DNA of 61,995 nucleotides, from assembly GCA_944325255.1 (NCBI GenBank), contig CALUZH010000022.1, positions 1 to 61,995 of the forward strand. Reading direction: 5' to 3'. The DNA comes from an uncultured Erysipelotrichaceae bacterium. GTDB taxonomy: Bacteria; Bacillota_I; Bacilli_A; Erysipelotrichales; Erysipelotrichaceae. Positions 49,460 to 56,665 of the stretch are shown here, one piece after another. The position numbers and the translations under genes are program-made. Each line of letters begins with the position of its first letter. Position 1 is the stretch's first letter. The notes under the pieces were generated by a model. It was not told where the DNA came from, made no database searches, and saw nothing but the letters and a program-made list of their open reading frames with translations.

Positions 49460-50869
49460 ATGTCTTTAAAAAAGAATAATTTTAATTTAAAGCTGGTTTT
49501 TGAAGTATTGTCGATCGCTCTTGGCATTGTGGTATGGATGCTGCCGCCAAGCGACATGCTTTCAAAAGAAGCCTTGATGGTCCTTGGCGTAACGCTTTGG
49601 GGCGTCATCAATCTCATCATCGGCTTAGCGCCAAGCTATGCTGTCGGTATCCTCATGTGTATCTTGTGGGCAGCCAGCGGTGCTGTTGATTTTGGTACAG
49701 CCTTTAATGGTTTTACCAACAGTACCTGGTGGTTAATTATCGGGGTTATGGGCTTAGGTACTGCTGTCAGCAAGTGCGGCTTATTAAAAAGACTTTCACT
49801 TCTATCATTGAAATTCTTTAAACCGACTTATAAGGGTCAGATTATCGCCGTTATTATCATGGGTATCTGTATTGCGCCGCTTATTCCGTCAACGACAGCT
49901 AAATGTGCCATCATGGGTGCGCTTGTTTTGGGTATTGCCGATGAATTGGGCTTACCGAAACGCAGTGCCGGACGCTTTGGCCTGCTTATGGCTTTGTGGC
50001 TGGGCTTCAATATCTCTGGTAACTTCTTCCTTAATGCTTCCTTCCAAGGTTATATGGTCTTGGGTCAATTACCTTTAGAAACTCAGGCAGCCTATACTTG
50101 GACAACTTGGTTTGTCCGTTCCTTGCCGTGGACTATTGTCGTTACTGTTCTTTTTGCCCTTTATATCCTCCTTTTTTATAAAGAAAATAATGCGAAGGTC
50201 ATCGCTAAAGAATATATCGATGATCAATTTAAAGAACTGGGAAAACTGAAAAAAGATGAGAAGATTGTTGCCTTGGTTATGGCTGTATGCTTGGTCTTGT
50301 TTGTCTTTGAGCAGCAAACCGGTATTGCTTCGGTAAGTGTGGCCTGCGCGGCTATGGTCTTGTTGACATTTTTGGGTATCTTGGGTCCGCAAGAATATAC
50401 CAATAAGACTTTATGGCCTTTAGTTACCTTTATCGGTGTGGCCTTAGGTATGGGTACAGTCTTTGGCAGTGTCGGTATTACCGATTGGATTGTATCGGTA
50501 TTATCCCCGCTTACTTCCGGATTGAATAATCCTTATCTCTTTGTTATCGTGGTCTGCATTATCACTTATATTGTGCGGATTTTCGTCGACCAGGTTACTA
50601 CCAATGTCTTCTTGGTATCGATTATGGTGCCGTTAGCTATGCAGCTTGGTTTAGATCCATGGATTGGGGCGGTTGTTGTTTATGGCTGCAGTGTCGTCTT
50701 TTATCCGCTTTATGTACATCCGAATATGCTTATTTGTTACGGAGCCTGCGGTGGCGAAGAAAATATTGATATTTCTAAACTCTTTGTTGCCGATATTGCC
50801 TATATGGTCGTTTGTATGCTGGGCTTTTTAGCTTGTGTACCGATTTGGTCGATGCTTGGCATGTGTTAA
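49460..50869 (+). CDS. DASS/SLC13-type anion permease
   Basis: A 469-residue protein with 11-12 membrane helices of the divalent anion:Na+ symporter (DASS/CitT, SLC13) family, which import di- and tricarboxylates or related anions. The SNT-type motif region IPSTTAKCAIMG and, in the second half, FVDQVTTNVFLVS correspond to the paired re-entrant hairpins that bind substrate. Ribosome binding site GGGAGG. It lies between a PucR regulator and a GGT-family enzyme, so the substrate may be an amide-bearing anion such as an oxamate-like compound or a gamma-glutamyl acid; this is inference. Confidence 0.85.
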   Translation: MSLKKNNFNLKLVFEVLSIALGIVVWMLPPSDMLSKEALMVLGVTLWGVINLIIGLAPSYAVGILMCILWAASGAVDFGTAFNGFTNSTWWLIIGVMGLGTAVSKCGLLKRLSLLSLKFFKPTYKGQIIAVIIMGICIAPLIPSTTAKCAIMGALVLGIADELGLPKRSAGRFGLLMALWLGFNISGNFFLNASFQGYMVLGQLPLETQAAYTWTTWFVRSLPWTIVVTVLFALYILLFYKENNAKVIAKEYIDDQFKELGKLKKDEKIVALVMAVCLVLFVFEQQTGIASVSVACAAMVLLTFLGILGPQEYTNKTLWPLVTFIGVALGMGTVFGSVGITDWIVSVLSPLTSGLNNPYLFVIVVCIITYIVRIFVDQVTTNVFLVSIMVPLAMQLGLDPWIGAVVVYGCSVVFYPLYVHPNMLICYGACGGEENIDISKLFVADIAYMVVCMLGFLACVPIWSMLGMC

Positions 50870-50887
50870 TTAAGAAAGGAACTTATT

Positions 50888-52552
50888 ATGGCATTTAATT
50901 ATGATTCTAAGTGTTATCCATATCCTTCGCAAAAGACTTCGGTCTTTGGTCGGAATGGTATGGTATCAACTTCTACTCCATTAGCGGCTCAGGCCGGATT
51001 GGATATTCTTAAAAAAGGCGGCAATGCCGTAGATGCCGCTATTGCCACCATGATTTGCACAACCGTTGTTGAGCCGACGATGAACGCTATCGGTTCGGAT
51101 AACTTTGCCATTGTCTGGTTTAAAGATAAGATTTATGGTTTAAACTCTTCAGGACCTAGCGCTAAAGGCTTGTCAATAGAAAAACTTAAGAATTTAGGTT
51201 ATGAAAGTATGCCGACCCTAGGATGGCATGCCGTTAATGTGCCGGGAGCACCGGCCGGTTGGAAGGCCATGCATGAACGTTTTGGTTCTTTGCCTTTTAA
51301 AGATTTATTTGAGACAGCTATCAAGTATGCCGAAGAAGGTTTTCCGGTAACACCGCAGGTGACAACGGATTGGGAAAGTAATTTAGACTTGTTTAAAGCC
51401 AGTATGCAAGGTCCGGCCAATACCGGTAAACCAATGGTTGGTTTAGATGAATTCCAGGCTAAACCATTCTTTGACTATTTTGCCCCGAACGGTAAGGCTC
51501 CAAAACCGGGTGATATCTATGCCAATAAGGATATGGCGGAAACCCTTAAACGTTTAAGAGACAGCGAATGTGAAGATATGTATAAGGGCAAGACAGCTGA
51601 TATGATTGTTGACTTTGCCCAAAAATGCGGATCCTTTATGACTCATGAAGATTTAGCTTCCTATAAACCGGAATGGGTTGAGCCGATCAGTGTCAATTAT
51701 CGGGGCTATGATGTCTATGAAATACCGCCAAACGGCAATGGCATCTCCTTGCTTATGGCCTTAAATATTCTTAAGGGCTTTGATTTACCGGTCAATGAAA
51801 AAGAATGTGCCCGTACTTATCATCTTTTATTTGAATCAATGAAATTGGCTTATATGGATTCAATGACTTATGTCACTGATGCCAAAGAGATGAAAGTAAG
51901 AGTTGAAGATATGTTATCGGAAGAATATGCTGCCCAAAGAAGAAAGCTTATCAAACTTGATGAAGCCATTACTCCTATGCCGGGTAAACCGGACCAGGGT
52001 GGTACAGTATATTGTGCAACTGCCGATAAAGACGGCAATATGGTTTCGTTTATTCAAAGTAACTATATGGGCTTTGGCAGCGGCATTGTCGTTCCTGGTT
52101 GTGGCTTTGCCCTCAATAATAGAGGCAGTCAATTTGTCTTTGATGAATCTAAGGCCAATGTCTTAAAGGGTGGCAAGAAATCCTTCCATACCATTATTCC
52201 GGGCTTTTTATGCAAAGACGGCAAAGCGGTCGGACCATTTGGCTGTGTCGGTGCCTTTATTCAACCGCAGGGTCAATTGACTTTACTTACCAATACTATT
52301 GACTTCCATATGAATCCGCAAGCGGCCATTGATTCCCCACGCTGGTTCTGGGAACAGGGCAAGACTATTGCCGTAGAAAAAGATTTACCTGAACATATCT
52401 ATGACCAGTTATGCCGTATGGGTCACAATCTTGTAAGAGGCAACTATAAACCGAATATGGGTCGGGCACAAATTATTTGGCGTGATCCGGAAACCGGTGT
52501 ATTAAACGGCGCTTGCGATAAGCGCTGTGATGGTACGCCGATGGCTTATTAA
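50888..52552 (+). CDS. Gamma-glutamyltransferase-family Ntn hydrolase (second copy)
   Basis: A 554-residue paralogue of the gene at 20687. The autocleavage/nucleophile Thr is about 373 in GGTVYCATADKDGN, and GFGSGIVVPGCGFALNNRG is the glycine-rich region. No signal peptide, so again cytoplasmic. Ribosome binding site AAAGGAAC. Its place after a PucR regulator and anion permease suggests hydrolysis of an imported amide acid; family member HpxW does this for oxamate. Several DNA stretches of 30-38 bp are identical to the first copy, more than expected for an ancient duplication with otherwise diverged sequence. Confidence 0.87.
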   Translation: MAFNYDSKCYPYPSQKTSVFGRNGMVSTSTPLAAQAGLDILKKGGNAVDAAIATMICTTVVEPTMNAIGSDNFAIVWFKDKIYGLNSSGPSAKGLSIEKLKNLGYESMPTLGWHAVNVPGAPAGWKAMHERFGSLPFKDLFETAIKYAEEGFPVTPQVTTDWESNLDLFKASMQGPANTGKPMVGLDEFQAKPFFDYFAPNGKAPKPGDIYANKDMAETLKRLRDSECEDMYKGKTADMIVDFAQKCGSFMTHEDLASYKPEWVEPISVNYRGYDVYEIPPNGNGISLLMALNILKGFDLPVNEKECARTYHLLFESMKLAYMDSMTYVTDAKEMKVRVEDMLSEEYAAQRRKLIKLDEAITPMPGKPDQGGTVYCATADKDGNMVSFIQSNYMGFGSGIVVPGCGFALNNRGSQFVFDESKANVLKGGKKSFHTIIPGFLCKDGKAVGPFGCVGAFIQPQGQLTLLTNTIDFHMNPQAAIDSPRWFWEQGKTIAVEKDLPEHIYDQLCRMGHNLVRGNYKPNMGRAQIIWRDPETGVLNGACDKRCDGTPMAY

Positions 52553-52572
52553 TAAAAAGATAATTTCTAAAG

Positions 52573-52597
52573 AAGAGACATTGGGGGGTCTCTTTTG
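52573..52597 (+). terminator. Terminator after second GGT gene
   Basis: AAGAGAC/GTCTCTT stem, 8-nt G-rich loop, short T-run. Confidence 0.65.
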
Positions 52598-52655
52598 ATT
52601 TGCCTTAATGGATGTCGCTTAAAAGTGCTATTATTTAGGCAAAGGAGACAAGAAT

Positions 52656-53105
52656 ATGGAAAAAGATACACTAAAAGGCATATTGTTGATGGGCAATGGC
52701 GAAGTTATTAAATTTGAACTTTATCCTCAATATGCACCTAACACGGTAGCTAATTTTGTGAAATTGGCTAATTCCGGATTTTATGATGGATTGACTTTTC
52801 ATCGGGTGATTAAAGGCTTTGTTTCACAAGGTGGCGATCCTAGGGGCGATGGTACAGGTGAACTTGCTTATACTATTAAAAACGAAAATGAAGGCAATCC
52901 TTTAAGACATGAAGCCGGTTCCATAGCGATGGCCCATCGGGGCCGTGATACGGCCAGCTGTCAATTTTATATTTGTCATGAGCCTCAACCGCATTTAGAT
53001 CGCGACTTCACGGTTTTCGGCAAGGTCACTGAAAATCTTGAGGCAGTGCGCAATATGCATGTGGGCGATGTGATTAAAAAAATAGAAGTGTTGATTTCAG
53101 ACTAG
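52656..53105 (+). CDS. Cyclophilin-type peptidyl-prolyl isomerase
   Basis: A 149-residue cytoplasmic cyclophilin that speeds cis-trans isomerisation of X-Pro bonds. Active-site residues are visible in FHRVIKGFVSQGGDP (Arg, Phe, Gln) and in SIAMAHRGRDTASCQFYI, with HLDRDFTVFGKV near the end. No signal peptide. A TGC-TATTAT element lies about 25 nt upstream, and AAAGGAGAC is the ribosome binding site, so this is a normal leadered gene. Confidence 0.94.
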   Translation: MEKDTLKGILLMGNGEVIKFELYPQYAPNTVANFVKLANSGFYDGLTFHRVIKGFVSQGGDPRGDGTGELAYTIKNENEGNPLRHEAGSIAMAHRGRDTASCQFYICHEPQPHLDRDFTVFGKVTENLEAVRNMHVGDVIKKIEVLISD

Positions 53106-53230
53106 AAAAGTAAATATCACCCTTTCTTTATAAAGGCTTATTCACTATGACATCATAAGATTCAAGCTTCTTTGGATTCTATTTATTTATTTAGAAATTC
53201 CCGCTTATAGCTTAATTTTGGTAAATCAAA
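53106..53230. other. Gap without recognisable feature
   Basis: AT-rich sequence between cyclophilin and the next terminator; no gene, repeat or promoter that I can support. Confidence 0.5.
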
Positions 53231-53266
53231 CAGGTGTAGGATTTGAATGCTTGCACCTTTTTTTTA
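53231..53266 (+). terminator. Intrinsic terminator
   Basis: AGGTG/CACCT stem with 17-nt loop and eight T; probably ends the cyclophilin transcript, about 130 bp after its stop. Confidence 0.6.
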
Positions 53267-53272
53267 AATAAG

Positions 53273-53467
53273 ATGAGCTTTATGTTTATCGGTAGAGAAT
53301 ATGAGCTTTTGATGCTTAATAAGTTTTATGAATCAGACAGGCTGGAATTTGTGATAATCTATGGGCACAGCTGTATCGGTAAAACGGCAGTGATCAGTGT
53401 CTTTATTGAATCAAAAAAAGAGGCCGTAAAATCAGACTTATTCATGCTGTTTTTTAGCCTCTTTTAA
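53273..53467 (+). pseudogene. N-terminal fragment of AAA+ ATPase (DUF234-associated type)
   Basis: The frame begins MSFMFIGREYELLMLNKFYESDRLEFVIIYGHS and continues to a Walker A-like GHSCIGKT, the exact beginning of the archaeal-type ATPases that usually exceed 400 residues (normally GRRRVGKT). Homology stops after about 45 residues, at KKEA; the remaining codons run through the tRNA-Leu terminator. There is no promoter or ribosome binding site that I trust. It is a relic of a deleted gene. Confidence 0.6.
53413..53466 (-). terminator. Terminator of tRNA-Leu
   Basis: Minus-strand AAAAGAGGC (53457-53465) pairs with GCCTCTTTT, followed by further T (53413-53424); loop of about 32 nt. Confidence 0.6.
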
Positions 53468-53476
53468 TAACTATAT

Positions 53477-53560
53477 TGGTGCACCAAACAAGATTTGAAC
53501 TTGCACGGGAATCCCACACGCCCCTCAAGCGTGCGCGTCTACCAGTTCCGCCATTGGTGC
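53477..53560 (-). tRNA. tRNA-Leu (GAG)
   Basis: Class II tRNA; acceptor GCACCAA/TTGGTGC, anticodon loop TTGAGGG giving GAG, long variable arm, encoded CCA. Confidence 0.95.
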
Positions 53561-53572
53561 GCGTCTTCTATA

Positions 53573-53601
53573 ATAATATAAATCTTGAATTCAATAGTCA
53601 A
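53573..53601 (-). promoter_or_regulatory. tRNA-Leu promoter
   Basis: Minus-strand TTGACT (53596-53601), 17-bp spacer, TATTAT (53573-53578). It overlaps the divergent typA promoter. Confidence 0.7.
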
Positions 53602-53613
53602 GATGAATATAAT
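53585..53613 (+). promoter_or_regulatory. typA promoter, near-leaderless
   Basis: TTGAAT (53585-53590), 17-bp spacer, TATAAT (53608-53613), only 8 nt before the typA ATG. Confidence 0.7.
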
Positions 53614-53621
53614 GATTTAGT

Positions 53622-55454
53622 ATGGAATTTCAAAAGATTATTAACGTTGCGGTCATCGCTCACGTCGATGCCGGTAAGAGTACATTGGTTGATGCTTTGT
53701 TGGCACAATCGCATGTTTTCAAGGACCACGAGGAGATTGTCGAAAGGGTCATGGACTCCAATGACTTGGAAAGAGAAAGGGGCATCACAATCTACTCCAA
53801 GAACTGTTCGGTTAAGTATTTGGACTATAAGATCAATATTGTCGATACCCCGGGACATGCGGATTTTTCAAGTGAAGTAGAGAGAATTATCAAAACCGTC
53901 GATACGGTAATTTTGTTGGTAGACTCCAGTGAAGGGCCAATGCCGCAAACGCGTTTTGTCCTCAAGAAATCACTTGAGGCCGGTTTGAAACCGATCCTTT
54001 TGATTAATAAAATTGATAAAAAAGATGCTCGTCCTTTAGAAGTAATCGATGAGGTTTATGATTTGTTCTTGGACCTTGATGCCAATGATGAGCAGCTTGA
54101 TTTCCCGATCCTTTACGGTATTGCCAAGCAAGGTATCGTCCGTTATGCCATTGAAGATGATAATACGGATGTCGAACCGTTATTTGAAACGATTGTTAAA
54201 CATGTAAGTCATTATCCTGATCTGCGTAACGAAGATCTCCAAATGCAGGTATCGGCATTGGCTTATGATGATTATATCGGCCGTATCGGCATCGGCAGAG
54301 TTTACAAAGGCATTATTAAAGCCAATGAAACCATCAATGTCGTAAATAATTACGGTAAGGCCAAATTATGTAAAATTGCCAATTTATTTAATTACCAAGG
54401 TCTTAATCGGGTAGCGATAAATGAAGCCCAATGCGGTGATATCGTTTTAATCAGTGGCATTGCCGATATTGAAATCGGGGATACCGTCTGTGCCAACGGT
54501 GTCAACGATCCGCTTCCGCAAATTGAAATTGAAGAGCCGACATTATCCATGAATTTTATGGTCAATACTTCGCCCTTTCAGGGCCGTAGCGGTAAATATG
54601 TAACTTCCCGCAATATTAAAGAACGTTTGGAAAGAGAGCTTGAGGTCAATGTCGGTTTAAGGGTTGAAGCTACTGATACAACCGATACTTTCAAGGTTTC
54701 GGGTCGAGGTGAATTGCATCTATCAATTCTTTTGGAAAATATGCGCCGTGAAGGTTATGAAGTGGCAGTATCGCGTCCGGAAGTAATCATGCGTACTATT
54801 AATCATGAATTGTGTGAACCGATTGAGGAAGTTATGTGTTCAGTGCCTAATGAATACAGCGGTACGGTTATTAATAAACTTAATTTACGTAAGGGACAGA
54901 TGATTGATATTGTTGATGAAGGATCTTATACCAAAATCATGTATCATGTTCCAACCAGAGGCTTGCTTGGCTATCGCAGTGAATTTATTAATGATACCAA
55001 GGGTGAAGGTGTTATGGTTCGCAAGTTTATTGCCTATGAACCTTATAAAGGAGATATCCCGGGTCGGCAAAATGGTGTCCTTATCTCTTGTGATAACGGT
55101 AAGGCGATGACTTATGCCCTTTGGAATATTCAAGAACGCGGTCAATTATTTATCGGTCCGCAAACAGAAGTATATGAAGGAATGATTATCGGTGTAGCTT
55201 CCCGCAATAAAGATATTGAAGTTAATCCGATTAAGAATAAGAAAATGACGGCGGTGCGTTCGACCGGCAATGATGAGGCGATGAAATTAGTTCCGCCAAA
55301 AGTCTTGTCCCTTGAAGAAGCCTTGGAATTTATCAATGATGATGAACTTGTAGAAATTACGCCTGATGATATTCGTTTAAGAAAGAAATATCTTACCAAT
55401 CTTGATCGTCGCCGTCATATGCGTGAAGTAAATAAGGAAGAAAGTGAAGCATAA
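53622..55454 (+). CDS. typA: GTP-binding protein TypA/BipA
   Basis: Translational GTPase of 610 residues related to EF-G and LepA, involved in ribosome assembly and stress growth. G1 AHVDAGKSTL, switch I RERGITI, G3 DTPGHADF and G4 NKIDK are intact, followed by EF-G-like domains and the BipA-specific C-terminal domain (GQNGVLIS-type region reads RQNGVLISCDNGKA). Promoter TTGAAT-17-TATAAT ends 8 nt before the ATG and no ribosome binding site is present. A strong terminator follows. Confidence 0.97.
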   Translation: MEFQKIINVAVIAHVDAGKSTLVDALLAQSHVFKDHEEIVERVMDSNDLERERGITIYSKNCSVKYLDYKINIVDTPGHADFSSEVERIIKTVDTVILLVDSSEGPMPQTRFVLKKSLEAGLKPILLINKIDKKDARPLEVIDEVYDLFLDLDANDEQLDFPILYGIAKQGIVRYAIEDDNTDVEPLFETIVKHVSHYPDLRNEDLQMQVSALAYDDYIGRIGIGRVYKGIIKANETINVVNNYGKAKLCKIANLFNYQGLNRVAINEAQCGDIVLISGIADIEIGDTVCANGVNDPLPQIEIEEPTLSMNFMVNTSPFQGRSGKYVTSRNIKERLERELEVNVGLRVEATDTTDTFKVSGRGELHLSILLENMRREGYEVAVSRPEVIMRTINHELCEPIEEVMCSVPNEYSGTVINKLNLRKGQMIDIVDEGSYTKIMYHVPTRGLLGYRSEFINDTKGEGVMVRKFIAYEPYKGDIPGRQNGVLISCDNGKAMTYALWNIQERGQLFIGPQTEVYEGMIIGVASRNKDIEVNPIKNKKMTAVRSTGNDEAMKLVPPKVLSLEEALEFINDDELVEITPDDIRLRKKYLTNLDRRRHMREVNKEESEA

Positions 55455-55490
55455 AATAAACATCCGCCACTAGACGGATGTTTATTTTTT
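55454..55490 (+). terminator. Terminator of typA
   Basis: 13-bp stem AAATAAACATCCG/CGGATGTTTATTT with 8-nt loop and T-run; stem starts at the last base of the stop codon. Confidence 0.9.
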
Positions 55491-55492
55491 AG

Positions 55493-55601
55493 ATCGAGAG
55501 TTTTTTTAAAAGACACTTTCTTTTTTTAATAAATCAATCACCTTTAAGATTGATACTTCCGGGCTTTCGCCTTCTTAATAAAATATATAATTTTTAATTT
55601 T
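55493..55601 (-). other. Possible remnant of minus-strand gene
   Basis: On the minus strand a 22-codon open stretch (EGESPEVSILKVIDLLKKES and VF, then stop) at about 55510-55580 has coding-like composition but no start. It lies just downstream of the orphan operator at 55602, so it may be the tail of a deleted gene. Weak evidence. Confidence 0.25.
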
Positions 55602-55618
55602 TGAGACCGTCGGTCTCA
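55602..55618. promoter_or_regulatory. TetR-type operator palindrome
   Basis: TGAGACCG-T-CGGTCTCA, a perfect 8-1-8 palindrome with the ACCGNCGGT core seen in many TetR-family operators. It overlaps the predicted start region of a minus-strand promoter (TATATT about 55623-55628). No TetR gene or target gene is adjacent. Confidence 0.55.
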
Positions 55619-55724
55619 GCAAATATAGTAGGTGTCATTTACTTTGACCTCTCTTTCTTTACACCTTTAGTTTAACAGACTTACTTATTTTTAACAGTCT
55701 ATTTTTAAAAAATTATCTGTGTTA

Positions 55725-55733
55725 TAATTTATA
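55725..55733 (+). promoter_or_regulatory. Extended -10 promoter
   Basis: TG-T-TATAAT, about 18 nt upstream of the small membrane protein gene at 55749. Confidence 0.5.
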
Positions 55734-55748
55734 TGTTGGGGAAAAACT

Positions 55749-56093
55749 ATGTATAAGAGATATTTGTTGCCGCTTTTGGTGCTCCTTATATTAAGTATCG
55801 GTTTAAGATGGCTGGAACTTATATTGACGGGGCATGTCGGCTTTATTATATTGACCATATTAAGATCGTTATTACTATTTTGGTTTGGCTTGACGCTCAA
55901 TCATGCTCATCGCCGTCGCAATGAAACGTGGTTGCGTAAGGTTATAATTTCCTTTGTCTTTATTTTCTTTTTGGTTTGGGATCTTGGTTATATCATGATT
56001 CCGGAATTAAAAAATTTCTTTGATAATATCGGACTCTATGGTTATATTGTCTATTTAATTTATATTTATTGCGGTTGGGCCTTCTTTGATTAG
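55749..56093 (+). CDS. Small membrane protein, 114 aa
   Basis: Three or four hydrophobic helices (about residues 5-25, 27-48, 62-80 and 95-112), with a basic loop HAHRRRNETWLRK between the second and third. No family recognised. GGGGA lies about 8 nt before the ATG and an extended -10 element is upstream. Its end overlaps the convergent FolT gene by 4 nt. Confidence 0.6.
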   Translation: MYKRYLLPLLVLLILSIGLRWLELILTGHVGFIILTILRSLLLFWFGLTLNHAHRRRNETWLRKVIISFVFIFFLVWDLGYIMIPELKNFFDNIGLYGYIVYLIYIYCGWAFFD

Positions 56094-56629
56094 GAGGCTT
56101 TTTTCTTGAGCAAAAGTTTTTCTTTGTCTATGATAAGACCGCTTTTTTTAAGCAATGGTGAAAGTAAACGGTAGAAGATAATAAAGAGGACAATTTCCAA
56201 AGGCAAAAGAAAGACATTCTTAAAAAAGGATACGCCAAAGTAATAAAGGAAGCCGCGACTGTATAAGATTGCTGACCAAAGGCTGCCTAAGGCTACATTG
56301 ATTAAAAGATTGACTAAGGTTTTGGCGATAATGATATTTTTAATATTGACATGTTTTTGTAAAACTAAGGCATAGATGAGCATTGATAATAGGGCCGTCA
56401 AAGTATAGCCGATAAAAAAGGGGCCGGTAGGATAGATGAAAAAAGCGATGAGGTCTTCAATAACGGCATAGCCTAAAGCGATTTTTAAAGGAAAGGCGAT
56501 AGCGACAATAATCACGATGAAAAAAGTGAAGTAAATTCGTAAATTGTCACTCACTTGAATATAGAAGAAGCTCAAAAATATATGCAATGCCATAAGCAGG
56601 GCCAGATAGGCCATTTTTTTAGTTGTCAT
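56090..56629 (-). CDS. folT: Folate ECF transporter substrate-binding subunit FolT
   Basis: A 179-residue S component of an energy-coupling factor transporter, six helices, matching FolT in LALLMALHIFLSFFYIQVSDN near the N-terminus, the FFIYPTGPFFIGYTLTA region, and KTLVNLLINVALGSLW. FolT captures folate and docks onto the shared EcfAA'T module encoded elsewhere. The ATG has no ribosome binding site; TGC-TAAAAT lies 6 nt upstream, predicting a leaderless mRNA. It diverges from trhP1 across 36 bp. With folC it points to folate salvage. Confidence 0.88.
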   Translation of the reverse strand: MTTKKMAYLALLMALHIFLSFFYIQVSDNLRIYFTFFIVIIVAIAFPLKIALGYAVIEDLIAFFIYPTGPFFIGYTLTALLSMLIYALVLQKHVNIKNIIIAKTLVNLLINVALGSLWSAILYSRGFLYYFGVSFFKNVFLLPLEIVLFIIFYRLLSPLLKKSGLIIDKEKLLLKKKAS

Positions 56630-56635
56630 AAAGTT

Positions 56636-56644
56636 ATTTTAGCA
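56636..56644 (-). promoter_or_regulatory. Extended -10, leaderless folT promoter
   Basis: TGC-TAAAAT on the minus strand, 6 nt before the folT ATG. Confidence 0.65.
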
Positions 56645-56650
56645 TGTTTG

Positions 56651-56659
56651 TGATAAAAT
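56651..56659 (+). promoter_or_regulatory. Extended -10, leaderless trhP1 promoter
   Basis: TGA-TAAAAT, 6 nt before ATG 56666; the two divergent -10 hexamers are 12 bp apart. Confidence 0.65.
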
Positions 56660-56665
56660 AGCTCT

